Shown here one piece after another: positions 1-5,225 of a stretch of 5,227 nucleotides of DNA. Position numbers and translations under genes: made by a program. Source of the stretch: Acidimicrobiia bacterium (GTDB lineage Bacteria > Actinomycetota > Acidimicrobiia > Spongiisociales > ZC4RG35); NCBI GenBank assembly GCA_025929005.1, contig JAICND010000138.1:1-5227 (forward strand), given 5' to 3'. The number at the start of each line of letters is the position of its first letter. Position 1 is the first letter of the stretch. The notes below the pieces were generated by a model, which was not told the origin of the DNA, did no database searches, and worked only from the letters and a program-made list of their open reading frames with translations.

Positions 1-102
1 CGAGCGCCGGCGGTAATCGTGGCCCGCACCGATCTGGCAGCTGACACTGGTCGCAAGGTGGTGGCCGCGCTCGAAGGCTTCTTCGCCAGCCCCAAGGAGT
101 AG
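1..102 (+). CDS. C-terminal end of an unidentified protein (partial)
   Basis: The reading frame starting at base 1 is open for 33 codons and ends in TAG at 100-102; the other two plus-strand frames are closed early. The visible residues begin RAPAVIVARTDLAADTG and end EGFFASPKE, an alanine-rich mix that looks like a C-terminal helix of a soluble protein. I do not recognise a family motif. It runs towards parB, with only 20 bases between the two stop codons, so the two transcripts converge. No hairpin with a T-run is visible in that gap. The opposite strand is also partly open here, so coding on this strand rests on the well-placed stop next to parB. The upstream part lies outside the window. 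Confidence 0.5.
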   Translation, partial: RAPAVIVARTDLAADTGRKVVAALEGFFASPKE

Positions 103-122
103 GTGCGCAGCCGGGAGGGGCC

Positions 123-980
123 CTATTTCATCAGCTTCCGGTAGAGCTTCTCCAGATCCTCCAGGCTCCCGTACTTGATTTTGACCGTCCCTTTACCGCC
201 GCGGAACTCCACCTTGGTCGGGTTGCCGAGACGATCCGCCAACCGCATCTCCAGTTCCACGATTTCAGCAGGGCGGATCTCGCGCAATCGAGGCCGGCGT
301 TGGGTCAAAGGAGCCTCACCCTTGCGCAGGCGCACCGCGTCCTCGACCTGGCGAACGCTCCAGCCTTCGGCGACAGCTCGCCGGGCGACGTGTTCGGTGA
401 AGGCGCGATCATCGAGACCGGCCAGCGCCCGGGCGTGACCGGCGGCCAGTTCGCCCCTCTCCAACATTCCCTGGACGACCGCTGGGAGTCCCAAGAGACG
501 CAACGTGTTGGTTACCGCAGCACGGCTCTTTCCGACCTTCTTCCCGACTTCGTCATGCGTTAGCCCAAAATCTTCCAGAAGCTGGCGATAGGCGGCGGCC
601 TCCTCAAGAGGAGAGAGGTCGGTCCGCTGGAGGTTTTCGATCAGCGCCTCTGTTAGCGATGCCGAATCGTCACCTTCGCGAATGACTGCCGGGATCTGCG
701 CAACGCCCGCCTTGCGGGCGGCTCGCCATCGTCTCTCGCCTGCCACGAGGACATAACCCCCCATCAGATCGCGGCGGACGACCACCGGTTGCAACAAACC
801 AACCGTCGCGATCGATTCCGCTAGAGACGCCAAACCCTCTTCGTCGAAGCCGGTCCGCGGCTGTTGCGGATTTGGTTTGATCTCGTCAACCGAGATCACT
901 GCAAATCCTGTAGGCGTGGATGTTTCACCAGCCGGGATCAGCGAGTCGAGCCCCCTGCCCAAACCGCGTCTTGTGCTCAT
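123..980 (-). CDS. parB: ParB chromosome-partitioning protein (CTP-dependent parS-binding clamp)
   Basis: ParB loads at parS sites near the origin, spreads along DNA as a CTP-dependent clamp and works with ParA to segregate origins; it also recruits SMC in many bacteria. The 285-residue protein has the usual parts. The N-terminal RRGLGRGLDSLIP (4-16) is the typical ParA-contacting tail of chromosomal ParBs. The N-terminal domain contains GERRWRA at 81-87, the arginine-rich CTP-binding motif, and ENLQRTDLSPLEEA at 115-128. A helix-turn-helix follows at about 138-163 (LTHDEVGKKVGKSRAAVTN), then GHARAL at 181-186. The last 45 residues form the C-terminal dimerisation region. The ATG start is supported by a strong ribosome binding site. 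It is the last gene of the block, 10 bases after parA. No key motif is missing. Confidence 0.97.
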   Translation of the reverse strand: MSTRRGLGRGLDSLIPAGETSTPTGFAVISVDEIKPNPQQPRTGFDEEGLASLAESIATVGLLQPVVVRRDLMGGYVLVAGERRWRAARKAGVAQIPAVIREGDDSASLTEALIENLQRTDLSPLEEAAAYRQLLEDFGLTHDEVGKKVGKSRAAVTNTLRLLGLPAVVQGMLERGELAAGHARALAGLDDRAFTEHVARRAVAEGWSVRQVEDAVRLRKGEAPLTQRRPRLREIRPAEIVELEMRLADRLGNPTKVEFRGGKGTVKIKYGSLEDLEKLYRKLMK

Positions 981-986
981 CGGAAT

Positions 987-991
987 CTCCT
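987..991 (-). promoter_or_regulatory. Ribosome binding site of parB
   Basis: On the minus strand AGGAG overlaps the end of the parA stop codon and lies six bases before the parB ATG. It is the best Shine-Dalgarno sequence in the window and fixes the parB start. Its overlap with the parA stop suggests that parB translation is coupled to parA. Confidence 0.8.
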
Positions 992-1782
992 CAATCCAGC
1001 CCGTGTCTACGACGAAATTCTCGGCCGAGCTCGCGGTAAGCGATGGCTCCTCTCGTCATCGGATCAAATGCCTCGATCGGCTCGCCGTATGACGGTGCCT
1101 CCGATATCCGCACCGAGCGGGGGATCACCGTTCGGTAGGTGCGGTCCCCAAAATGGTTGCGCACCTGGGCGGCCACGTCTTTGCTGAGATTGGTGCGAGC
1201 GTCGTACATCGTCAGCACCACCCCTTCCACCGACAGTGTTGGATTCAGACTGCGACGAATTCGTTCCACGTTGCTGAGAAGTTGCGTGAGGCCCTCAAGC
1301 GCGTAGTACTCGCATTGGATGGGGATCAGCACCTCGTCGGCGGCGGTGAGCGCATTAACAGTGAGCAAACCCAGCGACGGTGGACAATCGATCATCACCA
1401 CGTCATAGGAATCGGTCACCTCAGTCAACGCCCCCCGCAGTCGACCCTCCCTCGAGAAGGCCGGCACCAGCTCGATCTCGGCTCCCGCCAGATCGATGGT
1501 GGCCGGGACAACGAAAAGGTTCTTGACCGATGACGCCTCGATAGCGTCCTCGATCGGTATCTCCTTTAAAAGGACGTCATAGATCGATGTGGTAATCGAG
1601 CCTCGGTCAATCCCCATCCCCGAAGTGGCGTTGCCCTGGGGGTCGAGATCCACCAGGAGGCATCGGAGGCCCTGGAGAGCCATGGCCGCGCTGAGGTTGA
1701 TAGCAGTCGTCGACTTCCCCACTCCTCCCTTTTGATTGGCGAGCGCCGTAACGATGGCTCTGCGGGAAGAAGTGTCGCTCAC
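991..1782 (-). CDS. parA: ParA chromosome-partitioning ATPase (Soj-type)
   Basis: ParA is a dimerising ATPase that binds DNA non-specifically when ATP-bound; ParB stimulates its ATPase, and the resulting gradient moves the origin. The 263 residues match the short chromosomal Soj class, with no N-terminal DNA-binding extension. The deviant Walker A motif is KGGVGKST (18-25), with signature lysine K18 and catalytic lysine K23. The A' motif DLDPQGNATSG is at 45-55 and Walker B MIDCPPSLG at 130-138. The C-terminal part holds PRSVRISEAPSYGEPI (221-236), a conserved ParA segment. The GTG start overlaps the rsmG stop by four bases (GTGA). No in-frame ATG lies nearby upstream, and the Walker A motif falls 17 residues in, as expected. 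All key residues are present. Confidence 0.97.
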   Translation of the reverse strand: MSDTSSRRAIVTALANQKGGVGKSTTAINLSAAMALQGLRCLLVDLDPQGNATSGMGIDRGSITTSIYDVLLKEIPIEDAIEASSVKNLFVVPATIDLAGAEIELVPAFSREGRLRGALTEVTDSYDVVMIDCPPSLGLLTVNALTAADEVLIPIQCEYYALEGLTQLLSNVERIRRSLNPTLSVEGVVLTMYDARTNLSKDVAAQVRNHFGDRTYRTVIPRSVRISEAPSYGEPIEAFDPMTRGAIAYRELGREFRRRHGLD

Positions 1783-2366
1783 GGCGACCGCATCATAAGG
1801 AGTTTGGGTGGAGTATCAAGCACACCTTGAGGGATTGTTATCGCGAGAAAGGGGGGACCCGGTACCGTGTCCGATCCGCTGACGACGGCTACTCCTCCGG
1901 GAGCCAGCAACTTCTCGAGGATGGGCAACAACCTGGCGGCAGGAATGGTGGCCCGACTCACTATCGCCTCTGCCCGAACCTCTAGCCCGGCAATGTCCCC
2001 AACCTCGACATCGACCCCAATATCTAGGATCCGGGCAGCCCGTCGGGCCAGATCACAGCGTCTTTGTGAGCGATCGACCAGCACCATCCTCGTTTGCGGC
2101 CACAAAACCGCCAAAACGATCCCCGGAAGTCCCACACCGGAACCGAGATCCCAACAGGTATCGGGCGGTTGTGGAAAACCGATTGAAAACGCGGCCGAAC
2201 CCAAGAGATGCCGATTCACTACGTCTGAGCCCTCGTTAGGGCCCAAACCACCGGCGGGAATAGCCTCGGTCACCAACCAATCGCCGAACCTCGTGAGTTT
2301 TTCAACAGCCTCGACCGTGGGGTGAAGCCCCGTTAGCGTCTCCAACGAGTCCCGCAAAGGATTCAC
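1779..2366 (-). CDS. rsmG: RsmG, 16S rRNA (guanine-N7) methyltransferase, divergent
   Basis: RsmG (GidB) transfers a methyl group from S-adenosylmethionine to N7 of G527 of 16S rRNA (E. coli numbering). The 195-residue protein has the actinobacterial-type entry GLGPNEGSDVVNRHLLGSA (40-58), where NRHLL corresponds to the family RHL-DS motif. The SAM-binding loop WDLGSGVGLPGI is at 72-83, acidic D98 ends the second strand (VLVD), and IVSRAT (135-140) matches the family VxSRA motif. After that it diverges: the usual LxLKG strand is replaced by VAVVSGSD (159-166), without the lysine, and the C-terminus is short. The GTG start lies 15 bases after the jag stop, has no clear Shine-Dalgarno sequence and falls inside a parS-like palindrome. 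Nearby TTG codons at residues 4 and 8 have no better signal. Function is likely but not certain given the divergent C-terminal half. Confidence 0.88.
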   Translation of the reverse strand: MNPLRDSLETLTGLHPTVEAVEKLTRFGDWLVTEAIPAGGLGPNEGSDVVNRHLLGSAAFSIGFPQPPDTCWDLGSGVGLPGIVLAVLWPQTRMVLVDRSQRRCDLARRAARILDIGVDVEVGDIAGLEVRAEAIVSRATIPAARLLPILEKLLAPGGVAVVSGSDTVPGPPFLAITIPQGVLDTPPKLLMMRSP

Positions 2367-2374
2367 GTGAAACT
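2359..2374. promoter_or_regulatory. parS: Candidate parS site (ParB-binding palindrome) across the rsmG start
   Basis: The bases GGATTCACGTGAAACT match the bacterial parS consensus TGTTTCACGTGAAACA at 13 of 16 positions. Against the 14-base core GTTTCACGTGAAAC only one base differs. The central TTCACGTGAA is a perfect palindrome. The GTG start codon of rsmG (2364-2366, minus strand) is part of it. The site lies about 1.4 kb from parB and 2.5 kb from the rpmH end of the putative origin, a usual place for parS. It is the only near-complete match I found in the window. Confidence 0.75.
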
Positions 2375-2381
2375 TGAGGGT

Positions 2382-3359
2382 CTATTCGTCCGTGTCTGAC
2401 TCGTCGCCCGGGGTCGCTTCCTCGAAGTCGGTCCCTGATGCTTCATCAAAGGCCTCAGGGCTATCGCCCTCGTCATCATCGGTGGCAGCGATAACGACGT
2501 AACGCCGCGGTGCTTCGCCTTCCGAATAGGACCTCACCCCTTCGTGAGCGGCCACCGCGTCGTGAATTACCTTGCGATCGGCCGCGCTCATGGGTTCGAG
2601 CATGATTTCTCCGCCCTCTGAGAGCACCTGGCTGATCAATTGACCGGCGTAAATACTCAATGCCTGTCGGCGCCGTTCAGCATATCCCGCCACATCGAGG
2701 CGGACCCGGGCGGTGTCGCCGGCCTGTCGATGCAGGACGGTTTTGGTGATTTCGTGGATAGCTTCCATCACCGACCCCCTGGTTCCAACTAGGGCCTCGG
2801 TCTGCTCTCCACTCACCACGGCCACGATGACGTCCTCCTGGACCTGCACATCGACCTGGCCCTCGAGGCCAAACGACTCCACCAACCCCTCCAGAAATTC
2901 GGCCACTATCGGCGCTTGGGCCTGGGGATCCGCCGTTGTCACTCTTTCCTCCCTCCGAGGACGTTCTACTGGGACAGGTCGAGGTCGCATGCCACCATCG
3001 CGACCACTGGAGCCTCGATTTCCACCCGTCCGTTGCCCACCGCCGTCCCCCCGGGGGGGCCCACTGCTTCGACTTGGTTGTCGGTCACTACGTTGGCGAT
3101 TGCCTTCCTGGTTCCGTGGTCGACGGTCCGCCCCCTCCGCCTCACCCCGGCCACGCGGGCGTCGGCGGCGGCGTTCTGGTTCGGTCTTGGGTTTGACCCT
3201 GACGATGGCGTCCCGACCACCCATCCCCAGAAAGCCCTTCTCGGGCTCCTGGATGATCTCGACATCAATTCGAGCTCGGTCCGAAACACCAAGTTCGGTC
3301 ATGGCAGCTGCGACAGCCACCTCGATTGACTTCCCGCGCACTTCTACCCACTCGACCAC
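2382..3359 (-). CDS. jag: Jag/KhpB (EloR-like) RNA-binding protein with Jag-N, KH and R3H domains
   Basis: Jag (KhpB/EloR) is an RNA-binding protein, usually encoded beside yidC, that in streptococci affects cell elongation together with KhpA. From the GTG at 3359 it has 325 residues. The Jag-N domain is at about 2-56, with GFLGMGGRDAIVRV at 42-55. A long Arg/Gly/Ser-rich linker spans about 57-148. The KH domain spans about 150-215, with its GxxG loop as GTRG (192-195). The R3H domain follows at about 216-292, with the R-x3-H motif RKVIH (262-266). An acidic tail fills 294-325. The reading frame is open further upstream inside yidC, but Jag-N begins right after this GTG, which has AGAGG ten bases upstream and leaves a four-base gap after yidC. 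The linker and acidic tail are the odd parts. Confidence 0.93.
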   Translation of the reverse strand: MVEWVEVRGKSIEVAVAAAMTELGVSDRARIDVEIIQEPEKGFLGMGGRDAIVRVKPKTEPERRRRRPRGRGEAEGADRRPRNQEGNRQRSDRQPSRSSGPPRGDGGGQRTGGNRGSSGRDGGMRPRPVPVERPRREERVTTADPQAQAPIVAEFLEGLVESFGLEGQVDVQVQEDVIVAVVSGEQTEALVGTRGSVMEAIHEITKTVLHRQAGDTARVRLDVAGYAERRRQALSIYAGQLISQVLSEGGEIMLEPMSAADRKVIHDAVAAHEGVRSYSEGEAPRRYVVIAATDDDEGDSPEAFDEASGTDFEEATPGDESDTDE

Positions 3360-3363
3360 TTTG

Positions 3364-4194
3364 TCACTTCCTCTTGCGCCGTCTGCGCCGTTCGGCCGAT
3401 CCCGGCTGGGGACGGCTCGTCTTGTTGTTGCTTTGGGTCTCTTCCGGGCGAGGTTTGCTTTCGGTGGGTTGCACCGGTTGCGGGCGGCCATCGATCCGGA
3501 AAATCACGATCTGTTGCAAAAACCGGAAAATATTGGAAGTAGTCCAGTAGAGGACCAATCCAGCCGGAAAGTTGTAGGAAACGAACCCGATAAAGAGCGG
3601 CATGATCCGCGTAACCGCCTGGGTAGCCGCGGCCTGGGGGTTGTCGGGTTTGATCTGACCTGCAGTGGCGTGCCACTGCTGCACGTACTGGGTGGCCACC
3701 ATGATTGCCAGCATGACGACATAGGGAATGGCCTGGCCGACACCAGACGACACCGCGTCGCTGACCCTCGTGCCCAACTCCATTCCGAGGAAATGGGTAT
3801 CACCGCGGGCAATGGCCGCTGCTAGAGCCGAGCCCTCGGGAATGTTGGCCCGGTTCTGCAAGAGCTGAAACAGCCCGATCCAGATTGGGAACTGCACCAG
3901 GAGAGGAAGCAGGCAGCCTCCGGGGGTGGCTCCCGCCTCCCGCTGGATGCGCATCAGCTCTTTTTGCATTTCCTCCGGGCGTTCCTTGAGCTCCTTTTGC
4001 ACCCTGCGGACTTCGGGCTGGATCGCCTGAAAGGCCCTGGTCGAGCGTGTCTGTTTAAGCGTGAGCGGGAACACCACCAGATTGACCGCCACGGTCAACA
4101 GGATGATGGCGATGCCAAACGAGGGGACCAGGTCGTAGAAAAAGGCAAGGCCGGCGCCGAGGACATCCTTCAGGCCTTCGAACAGTTGGCCCAT
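3364..4194 (-). CDS. yidC: YidC/Oxa1/SpoIIIJ-family membrane protein insertase
   Basis: YidC inserts and folds membrane proteins, alone or with SecYEG. The 276-residue protein is the short form with the Oxa1 core and no large periplasmic P1 domain. The first membrane segment is about 25-45, followed by KQTRS with R50 at the position of the conserved groove arginine. A charged coiled-coil cytoplasmic hairpin (54-90) follows. Further hydrophobic segments are at 94-112 (after a GG pair), 151-171 and about 197-231; the last contains the family hallmark NFPAGLVLYWTTSNIF (208-223) and probably forms the final two spans. The tail from 236 is hydrophilic and ends in a lysine/arginine cluster, as in YidCs thought to contact the ribosome. 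No lipobox is visible. The ATG overlaps the yidD stop (TGATG), implying translational coupling. Confidence 0.96.
   Translation of the reverse strand: MGQLFEGLKDVLGAGLAFFYDLVPSFGIAIILLTVAVNLVVFPLTLKQTRSTRAFQAIQPEVRRVQKELKERPEEMQKELMRIQREAGATPGGCLLPLLVQFPIWIGLFQLLQNRANIPEGSALAAAIARGDTHFLGMELGTRVSDAVSSGVGQAIPYVVMLAIMVATQYVQQWHATAGQIKPDNPQAAATQAVTRIMPLFIGFVSYNFPAGLVLYWTTSNIFRFLQQIVIFRIDGRPQPVQPTESKPRPEETQSNNKTSRPQPGSAERRRRRKRK
3370..3374 (-). promoter_or_regulatory. Ribosome binding site supporting the jag start
   Basis: AGAGG (AGAGGAAG extended, 3367-3374) on the minus strand lies in the last codons of yidC, ten bases before the GTG at 3357-3359. It favours this start over the upstream ATG at 3491, which would place 44 residues of low similarity inside yidC. 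Confidence 0.5.
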
Positions 4195-4424
4195 CAGCGT
4201 CCAACCCAGCGATCAGGAACCGGATCAAAACCGCCGGGTCGGAGCGGATGACACCGAGCTAGCCGTCGCAACGCCAGCCATGACCCACGCCAGACGCCGA
4301 ATCGGTTGATCGACTCGGCGGCGTAACTCGAGCATGTCGGTCGATACCGGCAGTTGGCCCCGAGTCGGGGGCTGAAAAGCTTCTGATAAGTCCTGATGAA
4401 GGCGATGAGAACTCGACGGGGCAT
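4194..4424 (-). CDS. yidD: YidD, membrane protein insertion efficiency factor
   Basis: YidD is a small membrane-associated protein that helps YidC-dependent insertion. The 76-residue product carries the full family signature: RVLIAFIRTYQKLFSP (4-19), an amphipathic helix; NCRYRPTCSSYA (24-35), with C25 and C31; RFGVWRGSWLALRRLARC (41-58); and the end motif CHPLRPGGFDPVP (58-70). The three conserved cysteines (C25, C31, C58) are present. I chose the ATG at 4424 because it forms a TGATG overlap with the rnpA stop. An in-frame ATG at 4451 would add nine residues (MASRRVPGV) inside rnpA and cannot be excluded, since some YidDs have a comparable lead. Its stop overlaps the yidC ATG in the same way, so rnpA, yidD and yidC are probably translated in a coupled manner. 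Confidence 0.95.
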   Translation of the reverse strand: MPRRVLIAFIRTYQKLFSPRLGANCRYRPTCSSYAAESINRFGVWRGSWLALRRLARCHPLRPGGFDPVPDRWVGR

Positions 4425-4816
4425 CACGCCCGGCACCCTTCGCGAAGCCATGAAACCAACTCGGAAAAGCTCACCGATACGGTGGCGGGGCCGGCCATGA
4501 CCACATAGTCCCCAGCGGGGATTTCCGCCTTTCTGACCGCCTGGCGGATCCGGCGTTTGGCTCGATTTCGCTGCACCGCGTTCCCTGTTCGCTTTCCTGC
4601 TACCAAACCGACGCGGACCTGCGCCGGTTGCCCCGGGGCCCTCACCACGGTTATGTCGCCTACCCGCCGACGAGTGCCGAGTGACAAAACCCGGCTGAAG
4701 TCGTCAGAAGATTTGAGGGAGAGGATGTCAGGCCGCGATGCGTTTGCGGCCTTTGGTCCTCCGGGCCTTGAGTATTGACCGTCCGGCACGAGTCGACATA
4801 CGGTGCCGGAAGCCAT
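4424..4816 (-). CDS. rnpA: RnpA, protein subunit of ribonuclease P (start uncertain, overlaps rpmH)
   Basis: RnpA joins the catalytic RNA of RNase P to mature tRNA 5' ends. Read from the ATG at 4816 it has 130 residues. The family fold begins at LKSSDDFSRVLSLGTR (34-49). The RNR motif is KRTGNAVQRNRAKRRIR (75-91), and YVVMAGPAT (104-112) matches the strand after it. The first 30 residues overlap rpmH in the +1 frame and are unlike known RnpA N-termini. The only canonical in-frame starts before the conserved part are ATG 4816 and GTG 4789, both inside rpmH and neither with a Shine-Dalgarno sequence. By family length the start would lie near residue 31, where the codon is ATC (4724-4726), one base after the rpmH stop. 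The gene is certain; its 5' end is not. The stop overlaps the yidD ATG. Confidence 0.9.
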   Translation of the reverse strand: MASGTVCRLVPDGQYSRPGGPKAANASRPDILSLKSSDDFSRVLSLGTRRRVGDITVVRAPGQPAQVRVGLVAGKRTGNAVQRNRAKRRIRQAVRKAEIPAGDYVVMAGPATVSVSFSELVSWLREGCRA

Positions 4817-4862
4817 GCTTGCGCTTGCGGCGCCGAACCTTTGGTTGAAATGTGCGTTTCAT
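4728..4862 (-). CDS. rpmH: Ribosomal protein L34 (bL34)
   Basis: L34 is a tiny basic protein of the large ribosomal subunit. The ATG at 4860-4862 opens a 44-codon frame ending in TGA at 4728-4730. The sequence starts MKRTFQPKVRRRKRKHGFRH and continues with RMSTRAGRSIL and ARRTKGRKR. This is a complete, full-length L34 with the family hallmarks KRTFQP, HGFR-RM, T-AGR and RR-KGR. It is the first gene of the block; its last 89 bases overlap the open rnpA frame. The 13 bases before its ATG are all pyrimidines, so no Shine-Dalgarno sequence is visible. A candidate promoter lies just upstream. Confidence 0.97.
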   Translation of the reverse strand: MKRTFQPKVRRRKRKHGFRHRMSTRAGRSILKARRTKGRKRIAA

Positions 4863-4903
4863 GGGGAGGGAAGGGTCAAGACTTGGTGAAGGTGGACTGC
4901 ATA

Positions 4904-4933
4904 AGGTTACTGACCGCCCGATGGGTAGGTCAA
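4904..4933 (-). promoter_or_regulatory. Candidate promoter of the rpmH-parB block
   Basis: On the minus strand TTGACC (4928-4933) matches the -35 consensus at five of six bases. After an 18-base spacer, TAACCT (4904-4909) fits the TAnnnT form of a -10 element. Transcription would start near 4897, giving a leader of about 35 bases before the rpmH ATG. The -10 is only a partial match, so this is a suggestion. It is the only sizeable non-coding space upstream of the eight minus-strand genes. Confidence 0.4.
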
Positions 4934-5038
4934 AGCCGCATGTCGCGAAAAAAACCCGTTCCGGGCCGCGGCCGACACACGCGTTTCGTGTCTACCTCAG
5001 CCTGGGGAAAACCCTTATCACAATTGGCAATCTGGCGT

Positions 5039-5052
5039 TTACCGTGCGGTAA
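5039..5052. repeat. Perfect inverted repeat TTACCG-TG-CGGTAA
   Basis: Two six-base arms TTACCG and CGGTAA are separated by two bases in the gene-free region. The tight spacing fits a dimeric protein-binding site better than an RNA hairpin. It borders the AT-rich stretch at 5007-5043. No known operator is recognised. Confidence 0.5.
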
Positions 5053-5067
5053 CAAGGGCGGATTCCG

Positions 5068-5126
5068 CGATCTTGACGCGGCCCCCAGAAAGGCGACATA
5101 CTCCCGCTTCACGGAGAGCAAGATCG
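5068..5126. repeat. Inverted repeat CGATCTTG ... CAAGATCG
   Basis: Eight-base arms at 5068-5075 and 5119-5126 are exact reverse complements, with 43 bases between them. They flank the candidate rightward promoter, the left arm overlapping its -35. A chance match of this length is possible in a region of this size. Confidence 0.35.
5073..5102 (+). promoter_or_regulatory. Candidate rightward promoter (possibly for dnaA)
   Basis: TTGACG (5073-5078) matches the -35 consensus at five of six bases, and CATACT (5097-5102) matches the -10 at four of six, with an 18-base spacer. It points to the right, where dnaA is expected. No coding start can be confirmed inside the window. The match is modest. 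Confidence 0.3.
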
Positions 5127-5207
5127 GCTCACTTCCCCTTGATTGCAGGGCAGATCGTCGCGCTCTCGGAAGCTTTAGGAGTGCCGCGCCCGGGTAGGGA
5201 GGGGTCG

Positions 5208-5225
5208 CTATCCACATGTGGATGC
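5208..5225. promoter_or_regulatory. Head-to-head DnaA-box pair in a palindrome
   Basis: CTATCCACA (5208-5216) matches the DnaA box TTATCCACA at eight of nine bases. The opposite strand at 5217-5225 reads GCATCCACA, seven of nine. Together they form the perfect 14-base palindrome ATCCACATGTGGAT (5210-5223). Its place upstream of rpmH supports an origin role. The window ends two bases later, so further boxes cannot be seen. Confidence 0.6.

Noticed and set aside
95..130. Bidirectional terminator between the left-edge gene and parB
   Set aside because: The 20-base gap is GC-rich but forms no convincing stem-loop and has no T-run on either strand.
921..936. Second parS site inside parB (TGTTTCAC half)
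   Set aside because: The left half matches the consensus perfectly, but the right half does not (only one further base agrees), so it is not a palindrome.
2170..2178. DnaA-box-like TGTGGAAAA within rsmG
   Set aside because: An isolated eight-of-nine match inside coding sequence is expected by chance; no neighbouring boxes.
2713..3825. Long plus-strand open frame (370 codons) opposite jag and yidC
   Set aside because: It is antisense to two well-supported genes, its product is low-complexity and Ser/Arg/Pro-rich with no recognisable motif, and GC-rich DNA often leaves such frames open.
5015..5022. TTATCACA as a DnaA box
   Set aside because: It lacks one C of TTATCCACA, so the register is broken; kept only as part of the AT-rich stretch.
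4775..5197. Plus-strand frame of 140 codons across rpmH and the spacer
   Set aside because: Its first part is antisense to rpmH and the rest has no coding character or start signal.
4930..5217. Minus-strand frame of 95 codons in the gene-free region
   Set aside because: No ribosome binding site, no family resemblance, starts inside the DnaA-box palindrome and spans the promoter and repeat elements.
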